Assembly: GCA_020062545.1 (NCBI GenBank)
Contig: JAGUWD010000007.1
Coordinates: forward strand, 186,001 to 250,000
DNA: 64,000 nucleotides
Reading direction: 5' to 3'
Source: Thermodesulfovibrionales bacterium
GTDB taxonomy: Bacteria; Nitrospirota; Thermodesulfovibrionia; Thermodesulfovibrionales; Dissulfurispiraceae
Shown here: piece by piece, positions 54,091-62,896 of the stretch
How positions within the stretch are numbered: the stretch's first letter is position 1
Layout: each line of letters opens with the position of its first letter
Program-made: the position numbers and the translations under genes
Notes under the pieces: model-generated
Database searches by the model: none
What the model was told of the DNA's origin: nothing
What the model saw: only the letters and a program-made list of their open reading frames with translations

Positions 54091-55085
54091 TGCCATTGGA
54101 ATTTCTTTACTACATCGGCTATTCTCTCGACAAGCGCTACAAGCTGAAGCGACAGAAGCATCTTCCTCATAAGGTTATCAGCGTTGGGAATATAACAGTT
54201 GGCGGCACAGGCAAGACGCCATCAGCTATTGCCATTGCAGAGGAGGCAAAGAAGAGAGGCTTCAGTCCAATAATATTGACAAGGGGATATAAGGGAAGGG
54301 CAAAAGGGCCGTGCTTTGTTACTCCATCACTCCACCACTCCATCGCTCCATCACTGCTTTATGGCGATGAGCCGGTATTAATGGCAGAACGACTGAAAGA
54401 TGTGCCAATTGTAAAATGTTCTGATAGATATGAGGGAGGAATGTTTGCACTTCAGCACTTATCTACCCATTCACCTATTCTTTTTATCCTTGACGATGGC
54501 TTCCAACACTGGAAACTACACAGAGATATTGATGTTGTTTTAATAGACGGCTTGAATCCCTTCGGAAACAGGAGAATGCTTCCAATAGGCCCGATGAGAG
54601 AGCCGTTAAATGAATTAAAAAGGGCGGATATATTTGTAGTGACAAAAACAAAAAACAAGGCGTTGTCAGACGAGCTTAGAGATATTAATCCCGAAGCGCC
54701 TGTTTATTTTTCCGAGCACAGGATACATAAGGTCAGAGATATGGATGGCAACGAATATCCGATTGAAATGCTAAAAGATAAAAAGGTTTACGCCTTCTGC
54801 GGTATAGCAAATCCAGATTCATTCAGGCATACTGTTTTATCCATTGCAGGAGAGGCAAGGGGATTCAGGGCGTATAGAGACCATTATAAATATACAAAAA
54901 CCGATATAGATTATTTAAAAAAACAGTACAAAGATCTGACTTGTGACTTTTTGGTTACAACAGAGAAAGATATGGTGAAACTAAAGGAATTGAATCTCCC
55001 AGAAAAAATTTTATGCATTGAAATTGGATTTTTTATAGATAAGGCTTTTTTCGATTATATTTTTAATTCTGTGATCCAGCGATAA
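54087..55085 (+). CDS. lpxK: Tetraacyldisaccharide 4'-kinase LpxK
   Basis: A 332-residue kinase. The P-loop region is SVGNITVGGTGKTPSAIAIA near residues 32-51. VILLTRGYKG-type sequence (PIILTRGYKGRAKGP), GDEPVLMAERLKDVPIVKC and LDDGFQHWKLHRDIDVVLID with its catalytic aspartate are diagnostic. It phosphorylates lipid A disaccharide at 4'. An 8-bp array (54324-54355) encodes TPSLHHSIAPSLL. The last four residues and the stop codon (55083-55085) fall inside palindromic repeat B2, so the repeat probably replaced the original 3' end. It overlaps waaA by 4 bp. Confidence 0.95.
   Translation: MMPLEFLYYIGYSLDKRYKLKRQKHLPHKVISVGNITVGGTGKTPSAIAIAEEAKKRGFSPIILTRGYKGRAKGPCFVTPSLHHSIAPSLLYGDEPVLMAERLKDVPIVKCSDRYEGGMFALQHLSTHSPILFILDDGFQHWKLHRDIDVVLIDGLNPFGNRRMLPIGPMREPLNELKRADIFVVTKTKNKALSDELRDINPEAPVYFSEHRIHKVRDMDGNEYPIEMLKDKKVYAFCGIANPDSFRHTVLSIAGEARGFRAYRDHYKYTKTDIDYLKKQYKDLTCDFLVTTEKDMVKLKELNLPEKILCIEIGFFIDKAFFDYIFNSVIQR
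54324..54355. repeat. 8-bp tandem array in lpxK
   Basis: CCATCACT, CCACCACT, CCATCGCT, CCATCACT, in frame. Confidence 0.85.
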
Positions 55086-55260
55086 GGATAAGTCTCTTTC
55101 GTTCAGAAGCTCTGTTTTGACAGTTCTAATACTCCTTACGCTACAGCCGCAAAACTCACCCTTCGGGTTCAAACACTTGCGGCTGTTTAACGCTCCAATC
55201 ACAAAGAACTGTTACCAAAACATCGCTATTCACTTCAGAGCCCCATCCTTATCGCTGGAT
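55074..55260. repeat. Palindromic repeat B, copy 2
   Basis: 187 bp, the same length as and almost identical to B1. Arms ATCCAGCGATAAGGATAAG and (C)CATCCTTATCGCTGGAT pair; inner arms as in B1. It contains the lpxK stop codon. The remaining gap to 55301 shows no other feature. Confidence 0.92.
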
Positions 55261-55301
55261 TTGGGTAATTGCTTAACTGAAAAATTTGATATAATTGAAA
55301 C

Positions 55302-56066
55302 ATGACCAGATGGGGAGAATACAGGCTTGAATGGTTGATTGTAGTGGCCGGATTGCTGGCATTTGTTATATTCGCATCCTTTTTTCTTACCGATAAGAAG
55401 GCCGCAAAGGAGTCCGAAGAAATAACATCCACGGATAATATCTCTGAAAAAGAGCAGGAGGAATATGTTGTTGAAAAGAGGCATTCGCAAGAAAGACATG
55501 CAAGACTAAAAATGGAAAAGCCGCATAAGGCAGGGAAGGTTGAAGATCAGCATGTCAAAGTCACGGTGGAACAGACGGATAATAAGGCCGAAATAATAAG
55601 GCAGGAAGACACCACTAAGAAAATCGCTGAAGAAAACATTGTTGTGGACAGATATGAAAAGATAGTTCATTTGGGAGGATTGACCTTACATCACATATTC
55701 GAAGAAAAGGCCAACGGCATGACTGTCCATAAGGCATTTCTGGATGTTTATCCGAATATTTCTGTCAGCGAGACGCTGTATGCCAAGATGCAGCAGATTA
55801 AAAAGGAAGCATCAAAGTATGCAAAGGGCACGACAATTAATATAGAAGCCGAGGTGCTTTCGCTTTTAAATAAAGAATTAAACAGACTCTTTCAGGATGG
55901 ACAGATGAGAAGGCTACCTGCTCCTGATGGCCGCATTGTTGTTGGGATTAAGATTGTAGTCGGAGAGGACGGTTATGAGCATCTGTATTTCGGGTTTAAT
56001 AATGGACAGTGGTTTCCAATCAGCGATGAATTTCTTGTTAAACTCATCCATTCTGCTCCTCTGTAA
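55302..56066 (+). CDS. Membrane-anchored protein of unknown function
   Basis: A 254-residue protein with one N-terminal membrane anchor (residues about 10-29, WLIVVAGLLAFVIFASFFLT). Residues 30-125 are a highly charged, Lys/Glu-rich, probably disordered or coiled part (KAAKESEEITS, EKEQEEYVVEKRHSQERHAR). The C-terminal domain (about 130-254) has IVHLGGLTLHHIFEEKANGM and IKIVVGEDGYEHLYFGFNNG and looks like a compact alpha/beta fold. I do not recognise a family. It converges on uvrA. Its position does not indicate a partner. Confidence 0.6.
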   Translation: MTRWGEYRLEWLIVVAGLLAFVIFASFFLTDKKAAKESEEITSTDNISEKEQEEYVVEKRHSQERHARLKMEKPHKAGKVEDQHVKVTVEQTDNKAEIIRQEDTTKKIAEENIVVDRYEKIVHLGGLTLHHIFEEKANGMTVHKAFLDVYPNISVSETLYAKMQQIKKEASKYAKGTTINIEAEVLSLLNKELNRLFQDGQMRRLPAPDGRIVVGIKIVVGEDGYEHLYFGFNNGQWFPISDEFLVKLIHSAPL

Positions 56067-56129
56067 TATTCATCTTTTTGGCGGAACATACCACTTCATA
56101 AAAAATTTTGACACCGAATAACAAACTTG

Positions 56130-58913
56130 TCAAGGTTGACAATATTCCTTTAAGTATTGCCCTGTGTATGAACCTTCTGCCCTCTTCAATTCTTCAGGGG
56201 TGCCCTCAAATATTATATTGCCTCCTTTATCGCCACCCTCGGGTCCGAGGTCTATAACCCAGTCAGCCTGACTTATTACATCGAGATTGTGCTCGATGAT
56301 GACCGCTGTGTTGCCCGATTCAATCAGCTTTCTTATAATCTTCATGAACTTCAAAACGTCATTGTGATGTAGACCTACGGTCGGCTCATCGAGTATGTAG
56401 AGCATGCCTTTTGCCTCAGTGGGTTTTCGTAAGGGGGACTGAGTCCCCCTTACGTCCAGTTCTGCACATATCTTCAATCTCTGTGCCTCTCCGCCTGAAA
56501 GGGTCGTGGCAGGCTGTCCAAGCCTGAGATAGCCGAGGCCGATGTCTTTCATTAATGCGAGTTTTGAACCTATTTCGGATACCCCTGAAAAGAAGTCGAA
56601 TGCCTCGTCCACTGTCATCTCGAGTATTTCGCTTATATTTTTGCCTTTATAGGTGACCCTTAGCGCCTCTTCTTTGTATCTCCTTCCTTTGCAATCCTCA
56701 CACCTCACAAATATATCCTCAAAGAAATACATCTCCATTCTCTGATAGCCTTCTCCCTTGCATGTCTCGCATCTCCCGCCCGGAACATTGAATGAGAAAA
56801 AGCCTGGGGCATAACCGTGTGCCCTTGCCTCCATCTGCTGCGCAAAAAGCTTTCTAACGGGATCGAATATCTTGAGGTATGTCAATGGATTCGATCTCGG
56901 CGTCTTACCGATGGGTGTCTGGTTGATGAGCCTCACTCCCTTAATCCTTTCGAGTCCGCTAATTTCTTTATAAGGGAGCGGATGTTCAGGCTCAATCCTG
57001 AAATGCCTTGCCATGGCAAGGTACAGGGTCTCGACAATGAGAGTGCTCTTCCCAGAGCCTGATACCCCTGTAACAACAGTGAGGGTTTCGAGGGGAATTT
57101 TCAGAGTTATATTTTTGAGGTTGTTCCCTGATGCACCATGCAGTGTTAAATAATCAATGGTTCGTGCTCTGAAATCTTTAGTTTTATGTTTCATGGCTGC
57201 TGCCTGTTGATTGGTGATGCCCTTTATATATTTAGCAGTAAGTGTATCGGTTTTTAAAAATTCTTCCATTGGTCCTGAAAATACGACCTCGCCTCCCATG
57301 TGTCCTCCTCCAGGCCCCATCTCCACAACCCAGTCGCTAAAAGATATAATGTCCCTGTCGTGTTCCACAACGATTATGGTATTTCCGAGAGAAGACAGTT
57401 CCCGTATTATCTCCGCAATCCTCCTTGTATCTCTCGGATGGAGCCCAATAGTCGGCTCGTCAAGGACATAGAGTGTTCCTGTAAGTGCTGACGCCAACTG
57501 GTTGGATAGATTTACCCTCTGGTATTCACCGCCTGACAGGGTCTTTGCCTGTCTGCTCAGGGTGAGATAATCAAGACCGACCCTTTTAAGGAACTGGAGC
57601 TTTATGATAATTTGCCTCACAGCCTCTTTCGAAATCTCCTTTTGCATGGGCGATAGCTGAAGTGTCTTGAACCATTGTAGAATCGTGGATACAGGCATAT
57701 TGGAGAGTTCAGCTATATCGATACCGTCTATCCTGTATGCGAGAGCATTTTCGCAGAGCCTTCTGCCCTTGCATTTCGGACATGTTACCGGACTTCTATA
57801 TCTGCTCAGAAATACCCTCACATGGAGCTTGTATCTCTTGCTCTCCAATTCTTCAAAGAAGTCATTGATACCGTAAAAGTGCTGGTTTCCCTTGAAGATA
57901 GTGTCTTTTTCTTCCTTTGTCAGTTCATTGTAGGGCTTGTTTATATCTATGCCACTTTTTTTAGCCCCTTTTATCATCTGGTCTTTCCACCATCTGGCCA
58001 CAGGCTTTTCCCACATTTCGATAGCGCCCTCAGACAGCGATACATATTTGTCCGGCACTATAATATCCTCGTCATAAATGAGGACATTCCCGAAACCCTT
58101 GCATTCAGGACATGCGCATACAGGATGATTGAAGGAAAAGAGGATTGGAGTTGGCTCAGGCAGTTCTATATTGCAGTCATCGCAGGAATTTTTAGAAGAA
58201 AATTTTAATACCTCTCTGCTTGTTTCTTTAAATATGACTATTTTCAGCCTCTCTTTGCCCTCTTTCCATGCCATCTCTATGGAGTCAGACAAACGAGGCT
58301 CGTCTCTTATAACAAGCCGATCAAGCACGACCTCCACGAATTTGAAATTTGAGATTTGAGATTTGAAATTATCAATGTCTCTGACTTCTCCGTCTATCCA
58401 CACCCTGTAAAATCCCCTCTGTTTGAGGCCTTCCACGGATTCCCCAGTCTCGAATAGGATAACCGCCTTTTCATCCCGATATTTTTCCAGAAGCTCGGAG
58501 ACTATCTGTGACGGGTCCCATTTCCTTATCTCTTTGCCGCAATTTGGACAATATGGAGTGGCAATTCTGGAGTATAGAACCCTGAATAAGTCATAAAGCT
58601 CTGTTAATGTCCCGACAGTAGAGCGGGAGCCTTTTACAGGGTTTTTCTGCTCAAGGGCAATGGCAGGCCTTATATTGTATATGGCATCAACATCCGGCCT
58701 ATCAAGCTTTTCAAGGAAAAGGCGTGCATAGGTTGACAGCGATTCTATGAATCTCCACTGGCCTTCAGCAAAGATGGTGTCAAATGCAAGGGAAGATTTT
58801 CCAGAGCCCGAAACACCAGTGATCGCAATGACTTTGTTGTGTGGCAGTCTGAGGGAAATATTTTTGAGGTTATTCTGTCGAGCTCCTTCGATTATTAATT
58901 CACTGTTTGACAT
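56130..58913 (-). CDS. uvrA: Excinuclease ABC subunit UvrA
   Basis: A 927-residue UvrA with two ABC modules. The first P-loop is ITGVSGSGKSSLAFDTIFAE near residue 31, the second VVTGVSGSGKSTLIVETLYL near 610. Zinc modules include CPNCGKEI, CDDCNIELPE and CPKCKGRRLCENA, and later CETCKGEGYQRMEMY with CEDCKGRRY. Signatures LSGGEYQRVNLS and LSGGEAQRLKICAEL are intact. It recognises lesions in nucleotide excision repair. A 7-bp tandem array (58338-58369) inserts NFKSQISNFKF near residues 182-192. It is divergent from mqnE with 43 bp between starts. Confidence 0.97.
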   Translation of the reverse strand: MSNSELIIEGARQNNLKNISLRLPHNKVIAITGVSGSGKSSLAFDTIFAEGQWRFIESLSTYARLFLEKLDRPDVDAIYNIRPAIALEQKNPVKGSRSTVGTLTELYDLFRVLYSRIATPYCPNCGKEIRKWDPSQIVSELLEKYRDEKAVILFETGESVEGLKQRGFYRVWIDGEVRDIDNFKSQISNFKFVEVVLDRLVIRDEPRLSDSIEMAWKEGKERLKIVIFKETSREVLKFSSKNSCDDCNIELPEPTPILFSFNHPVCACPECKGFGNVLIYDEDIIVPDKYVSLSEGAIEMWEKPVARWWKDQMIKGAKKSGIDINKPYNELTKEEKDTIFKGNQHFYGINDFFEELESKRYKLHVRVFLSRYRSPVTCPKCKGRRLCENALAYRIDGIDIAELSNMPVSTILQWFKTLQLSPMQKEISKEAVRQIIIKLQFLKRVGLDYLTLSRQAKTLSGGEYQRVNLSNQLASALTGTLYVLDEPTIGLHPRDTRRIAEIIRELSSLGNTIIVVEHDRDIISFSDWVVEMGPGGGHMGGEVVFSGPMEEFLKTDTLTAKYIKGITNQQAAAMKHKTKDFRARTIDYLTLHGASGNNLKNITLKIPLETLTVVTGVSGSGKSTLIVETLYLAMARHFRIEPEHPLPYKEISGLERIKGVRLINQTPIGKTPRSNPLTYLKIFDPVRKLFAQQMEARAHGYAPGFFSFNVPGGRCETCKGEGYQRMEMYFFEDIFVRCEDCKGRRYKEEALRVTYKGKNISEILEMTVDEAFDFFSGVSEIGSKLALMKDIGLGYLRLGQPATTLSGGEAQRLKICAELDVRGTQSPLRKPTEAKGMLYILDEPTVGLHHNDVLKFMKIIRKLIESGNTAVIIEHNLDVISQADWVIDLGPEGGDKGGNIIFEGTPEELKRAEGSYTGQYLKEYCQP
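58338..58369. repeat. 7-bp array in uvrA
   Basis: GAATTTG, AAATTTG, AGATTTG, AGATTTG, in frame on the minus strand. Confidence 0.85.
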
Positions 58914-58956
58914 CTAAATATTTTAACATTTTGGCATCTTTGTTTTATAATGATAA

Positions 58957-60030
58957 ATGCTCGATTCCATAAGGGATAAAGTCTTTTCAGGCCAGAGGCT
59001 AACAAAAGAAGATGCGGTTGCATTGTTTCAAAGCGATGACTTGTTCGCCATCGGCAGACTTGCATCCCATGTAGCAGAAAACAAGAATGGTAAAAACGCA
59101 TACTTTATAGTTAACCGGCATATCAATCCTACCAATATCTGTGTCAACAGGTGTAAATTCTGCGCCTTCAGCCGCTCAAAAGGAGAAGAAGGAGCTTATG
59201 AATTGACGATAGAGGAAATTATTGAAAAACTAAAAGACGGTCACGGCTCACGGGTCACTGATCACGGTTTTTCAGAGGTTCACATCGTCGGAGGCCTTCA
59301 TCCAGACTGGCCTTTTGAATATTATCTCAATATGCTTTCAGCTATAAAGAAGGAATTTCCACCCATTGCCATCAAGGCATTCACAGCAGTGGAGATTGAT
59401 TATATGTCAAAGATAAGTGGTTTAAGTCTTGAAGAAACCTTGATGGAGCTTAAAAAGAGCGGCCTCGATCTCATGCCGGGTGGCGGTGCGGAGATATTCG
59501 CAGAAGGCATAAGAAATAAGCTTTGTCCCGAAAAGATATCCGGTGACAGATGGCTTGAGGTAATGGAGACTGCACACAGGGTTGGAATAAAGACGAATGC
59601 AACCATGCTTTACGGACATCTCGAAGGCATCGGGGACAGGGTTGACCATCTTTTCAAACTCAGGGATTTGCAGGACAGGACAGGCGGATTTCAGGCATTC
59701 ATCCCCCTCGCATATCATCCCAAAAACACAGAAATAGGTGGATTCTATTCTTCGGGAATAGACGACTTAAAGACTATTGCAGTAAGCAGGCTTGTGCTTG
59801 ACAACTTCGATCATATCAAGGCTTACTGGATAATGCTTGGTGAAAAGATTTCTCAGGTTGCGCTTTTATTTGGTGCAGATGATATTGACGGCACAATCAT
59901 AGAGGAAAAGATAACACATTCGGCAGGAGCAATGACCGAAGAGGGAATGACGAGGGAAGAGTTGATGCATCTTATAAAAAGGGCAGGAAAAATACCTGTG
60001 CAAAGGGATGCTTTTTATAATGAGCTATGA
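58957..60030 (+). CDS. mqnE: Aminofutalosine synthase MqnE
   Basis: A 357-residue radical SAM enzyme of the futalosine menaquinone pathway. The cluster motif is CVNRCKFCAFSRSKGEEGAY near residue 66, with the family context NRHINPTNIC; SGLDLMPGGGAEIFAEGIRN and TNATMLYGHLEGIGDRVDHL are typical. It adds an adenosyl radical to the chorismate-derived enol. A 7-bp array (59240-59267) encodes GHGSRVTDHG at residues 95-104, a surface insertion. It overlaps mqnC by 4 bp. MqnA, MqnB and MqnD are not in the window. Confidence 0.93.
   Translation: MLDSIRDKVFSGQRLTKEDAVALFQSDDLFAIGRLASHVAENKNGKNAYFIVNRHINPTNICVNRCKFCAFSRSKGEEGAYELTIEEIIEKLKDGHGSRVTDHGFSEVHIVGGLHPDWPFEYYLNMLSAIKKEFPPIAIKAFTAVEIDYMSKISGLSLEETLMELKKSGLDLMPGGGAEIFAEGIRNKLCPEKISGDRWLEVMETAHRVGIKTNATMLYGHLEGIGDRVDHLFKLRDLQDRTGGFQAFIPLAYHPKNTEIGGFYSSGIDDLKTIAVSRLVLDNFDHIKAYWIMLGEKISQVALLFGADDIDGTIIEEKITHSAGAMTEEGMTREELMHLIKRAGKIPVQRDAFYNEL
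59240..59267. repeat. 7-bp array in mqnE
   Basis: GTCACGG, CTCACGG, GTCACTG, ATCACGG, in frame; same word as the perfect array in waaA. Confidence 0.85.
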
Positions 60031-61136
60031 ATAGGATAGATAAACAAACAGCATTAAAACTCTTGAAGAATTCCGATATTCTTGCTCTCGGAGAACATGC
60101 TGACAATATCAGAAAAGAACTTCATCCGGAAGGCATTGTTACCTTTATCGTTGACCGGAATATCAATTACACAAATGTTTGTATCAATAAGTGCAAATTC
60201 TGCGCTTTTTACCGGGATATGGAAAGCCCTGATGCATATCTTTTAGATAAAGATGAGATATTCAGAAAGATAGACGAGACCATCGCCCTCGGCGGTACGC
60301 AGATTCTCCTTCAGGGAGGGATACATCCCGAACTTGGCTTGGATTACTATACCGACCTTCTTAAATCTATTAAGGACAGGTATTCTATAAACATACACGG
60401 CTTCTCACCACCAGAAGTAAATTACCTTGCAGAAAGGCATGACATTACAATCAGAGAGACCTTGCTGATATTGAGACAGGCAGGACTGGATTCAATTCCA
60501 GGCGGCGGTGCTGAAATACTCTCAGACAGGGTCAGAGAGGTTTTGAGCCCTAAGAAGATAAAGTCTTCTCAATGGCTGAATGTCATGGAAGAGGCGCATA
60601 ATATCGGTATGAGGACAACAGCAACCATGATGTTCGGAAGCGTTGAAGAACCTGAAGATATAATCGAGCACCTCGATGCAATTAGAAGTCTTCAGGACAA
60701 AACAGGAGGCTTTACCGCATTTATCCCATGGTCGTTTCAACCGAAAAATACTGAATTAAGTCGGAAGTCAGAGGGGACTGTCCCAGATTTACGGACTGGT
60801 TCATCAATGGCTTTGGGCGAAGTCGTAGAATCGGGACTGTCCCCGTGGGGAGCCACTGCTGTTGATTATTTAAGAGTGCTTGCGCTTTCGAGGATTTATC
60901 TCGATAACGTGAGAAACATTCAGGCATCATGGGTTACGCAGGGACTGAAACTTGCACAGGTTGCATTGAGATTTGGAGCCAATGATTTCGGCTCTACAAT
61001 GATCGAGGAGAATGTTGTCAGGGCAGCAGGCGTGAGTTACCGTGTATCGAAAGAGGACATAATACAGGCAATAAAAAGCGCAGGATTCAAGGCTGCGCAG
61101 AGGGATACGTATTATAATCTAATAAAGGGATTTTAG
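60027..61136 (+). CDS. mqnC: Cyclic dehypoxanthinyl futalosine synthase MqnC
   Basis: A 369-residue radical SAM enzyme acting after MqnE in menaquinone synthesis. The cluster cysteines are in NVCINKCKFCAFYRDMESPD; LLQGGIHPELGLDYYTDLLK, GLDSIPGGGAEILSDRVREV and MFGSVEEPEDIIEHLDAI are family blocks. A 72-bp palindromic element (60773-60844) is inserted in frame, adding about 24 residues (GTVPDLRTGSSMALGEVVES region, residues 249-272) before TAVDYLRVLALSRIYLDN, where homologues run directly on. The frame stays open, so the enzyme is probably functional. It starts with a 4-bp overlap with mqnE and ends 8 bp before the trxB-like gene. Confidence 0.93.
   Translation: MNRIDKQTALKLLKNSDILALGEHADNIRKELHPEGIVTFIVDRNINYTNVCINKCKFCAFYRDMESPDAYLLDKDEIFRKIDETIALGGTQILLQGGIHPELGLDYYTDLLKSIKDRYSINIHGFSPPEVNYLAERHDITIRETLLILRQAGLDSIPGGGAEILSDRVREVLSPKKIKSSQWLNVMEEAHNIGMRTTATMMFGSVEEPEDIIEHLDAIRSLQDKTGGFTAFIPWSFQPKNTELSRKSEGTVPDLRTGSSMALGEVVESGLSPWGATAVDYLRVLALSRIYLDNVRNIQASWVTQGLKLAQVALRFGANDFGSTMIEENVVRAAGVSYRVSKEDIIQAIKSAGFKAAQRDTYYNLIKGF
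60773..60844. repeat. In-frame palindromic element E2 inside mqnC
   Basis: 72 bp bounded by GGGGACTGTCCC and GGGACTGTCCCC. It is the inverted homologue of E1 in nifE, with a 12-bp (four-codon) length difference in the middle. Confidence 0.85.
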
Positions 61137-61144
61137 GAGGTCTT

Positions 61145-62086
61145 ATGTCGGAGTTATATGATGTAGTTATAATCGGCGGTGGCCCTGGTGGTCTCAGCGC
61201 TGCCCAGTATGCATCGAGGGCAAAGTTGAAAACAGTGGTGTTGGATAAATCTGCAACTGCAGGCGCACTTGCATTTGCAAGCCTGATAGAGAATTATCCC
61301 GGCCTCGAAAGGCCTGTAACAGGCAAGGAATTGCTCGATATATTCCGCAAGCAGGCCATTGATTTCGGTGCAGAGTATGTTGAGGCGCAGGTCATAGGCG
61401 TTTCGCTTGAAGGAGAGACAAAACAGATCTTTACAATGGATAAAACGTATGAAGGGAAGACCGTTATTATTGCTACAGGTTCTATGGGAAGGAAGCCTAC
61501 TATTAAAGGCGAGGCTGATTTTCTTGGCAGGGGCGTAAGCTACTGCGCTGTCTGCGACGCCGCATTTTTTAAGGGTAAGACCGTATGCGTTTTAGGCGAT
61601 TCCGAAGAGGCAGCAAAGGAGGCAGCGTATTTGTCGAAGTTCGCAGAGACGGTTTATCTCATATCGCCGTCTAAGAAATTGAAGGTGGATGACGACTATC
61701 CTGCATTAAAGATTCCGAATTTAAAAGTTATTTTAGGCAACACGGTAACTTCAATAGAAGGAGATGAGCTTGTTGAGAGGATAAGGCTGAAAGATGCAGA
61801 AGGAAGTGAAAGAGATATCGAGCTTTCAGGAGTATTTGTCTATCTTCATGGAAGCAAGCCTGTAATCGATTTTCTTCAGGGTGCAGTTGAGGTCTCGGAG
61901 GAGGAGTGCGTGTCCACAAACAAGATGATGGAGACAAATATTCCGGGTGTTTTCAGTGCAGGGGATGTGACATGTACGGAGGTGAGGCAGGTTGTGGTTG
62001 CAGCAGCGCATGGGTGTATTGCTGCGCTTTCGGCGGAGAAGTATATCTTCCACAGGAAGAGGAGAAGGTACGACTGGCATGGATAA
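61145..62086 (+). CDS. trxB: Thioredoxin reductase-like FAD protein
   Basis: A 313-residue flavoprotein. The FAD motif is DVVIIGGGPGGLSAAQYASR, the redox pair is YCAVCDAAFF (CxxC) near residue 138, the NAD(P) loop is TVCVLGDSEEAAKEAAYLSK, and the C-terminal FAD block is NIPGVFSAGDVTCTEVRQVV. The NADPH-binding loop GDSEEA differs from the classical GGGDSA, so it may be one of the ferredoxin-dependent or atypical reductases. AGGAGG precedes the ATG. It follows mqnC by 8 bp and overlaps the HEAT protein by 8 bp. Confidence 0.85.
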   Translation: MSELYDVVIIGGGPGGLSAAQYASRAKLKTVVLDKSATAGALAFASLIENYPGLERPVTGKELLDIFRKQAIDFGAEYVEAQVIGVSLEGETKQIFTMDKTYEGKTVIIATGSMGRKPTIKGEADFLGRGVSYCAVCDAAFFKGKTVCVLGDSEEAAKEAAYLSKFAETVYLISPSKKLKVDDDYPALKIPNLKVILGNTVTSIEGDELVERIRLKDAEGSERDIELSGVFVYLHGSKPVIDFLQGAVEVSEEECVSTNKMMETNIPGVFSAGDVTCTEVRQVVVAAAHGCIAALSAEKYIFHRKRRRYDWHG

Positions 62087-62468
62087 TGAATTAAAGGCAA
62101 TGGTTCTGGATTACATGGAGAAAGGATTTCTCGAGAATATCATTGATATGTTTAAGCATGATGAAGGCCTTTTCCCAATGATAATCGATATGATAAAGGA
62201 CGAAAGAGTGCGTGTGAGGCTTGGGGCTACTGCGCTTGTTGAGGAACTGATAAAGTATAAGCCAGAGCCGCTCATAAGGATGATTCCAGATATTGCGGAA
62301 CTCCTGAAGGACGAAAATCCCACTATTAGAGGGGATGGAGCAAATCTTCTTGACATTATAAAACATCAGGATGCACTTCCTTTCCTTTTGAGTGCTGAAA
62401 ACGATGCTGATGCAAATGTGAGAGAAATCGTCAAAGACGCAATTCAGAATATCCAGCCGCTGCCTTAA
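62079..62468 (+). CDS. HEAT-repeat-like small protein
   Basis: A 129-residue alpha-helical protein with repeats of about 30 residues: DERVRVRLGATALVEELIKY, DENPTIRGDGANLLDIIKHQ and DADANVREIVKDAIQNIQ. These are HEAT/armadillo-type repeats, a protein-binding scaffold. The start is ATG 62079, which overlaps the trxB stop; the open frame begins earlier inside trxB. It has no catalytic motif. Close coupling to trxB suggests a redox-linked partner, but that is inference. A strong terminator follows at 62551. Confidence 0.75.
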   Translation: MDNELKAMVLDYMEKGFLENIIDMFKHDEGLFPMIIDMIKDERVRVRLGATALVEELIKYKPEPLIRMIPDIAELLKDENPTIRGDGANLLDIIKHQDALPFLLSAENDADANVREIVKDAIQNIQPLP

Positions 62469-62550
62469 TCTTTGTATTTAATGGCAGGTTGATTTTTTGT
62501 AGGCGAATGTGCCATTATAAATACGGAGTTTCAGAAGTTTTTGAACTGGT

Positions 62551-62586
62551 AAGGCCACAAAGACTTTTAGCTTTGTGGCCTTTTTT
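62551..62586 (+). terminator. Rho-independent terminator of the mqn-trxB transcript
   Basis: AAGGCCACAAAG and CTTTGTGGCC, 8-base loop, T6 run. It separates the HEAT gene from the cold-shock gene. Confidence 0.95.
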
Positions 62587-62638
62587 ATTAAGGTAACAGT
62601 TTCTGGGGCTTTAGTTTGTAAGTAAGGAGGTAAAAGGA

Positions 62639-62839
62639 ATGGTTAATGGAACAGTGAAGTGGTTCAATGAATCCAAGGGTTTTGGCTTTATAACAAGCGA
62701 AGACGGCAGTGATGTCTTTGTCCACTATTCTTCCATCCAGAGCAATGGATTCAAGTCCCTTGCCGAGGGTGACTCAGTCAGCTTTGATACCGAAAAGGGA
62801 CCGAAAGGCCCCAAGGCAATCAATGTAGTGAAGATGTAA
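62639..62839 (+). CDS. csp: Cold-shock domain protein
   Basis: A 66-residue single-domain CspA-family protein. [20 protein letters not shown] (RNP1) and [20 protein letters not shown] (RNP2 region) are conserved. It binds single-stranded RNA or DNA and acts as an RNA chaperone. It stands alone after a terminator and has AAGGAGG upstream. A strong hairpin (62848-62878) follows its stop without a T run, so downstream genes may still be read. Confidence 0.95.
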   Translation: MVNGTVKWFNESKGFGFITSEDGSDVFVHYSSIQSNGFKSLAEGDSVSFDTEKGPKGPKAINVVKM

Positions 62840-62847
62840 TTGACAAT

Positions 62848-62878
62848 ATCCCCCCTGCTACTGCACTGCAGGGGGGAT
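62848..62878 (+). other. GC-rich hairpin after the cold-shock gene
   Basis: ATCCCCCCTGC and GCAGGGGGGAT form a perfect 11-bp stem with a 9-base loop. No T run follows, so it is perhaps an RNA-stability or processing hairpin rather than a terminator. Confidence 0.75.
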
Positions 62879-62896
62879 TCTATCTTAGAGGAGATA

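Noticed and set aside
55117-55305. 62-codon open frame after lpxK
   Set aside because: It is inside repeat B2 and the equivalent frame is not kept in the near-identical B1.
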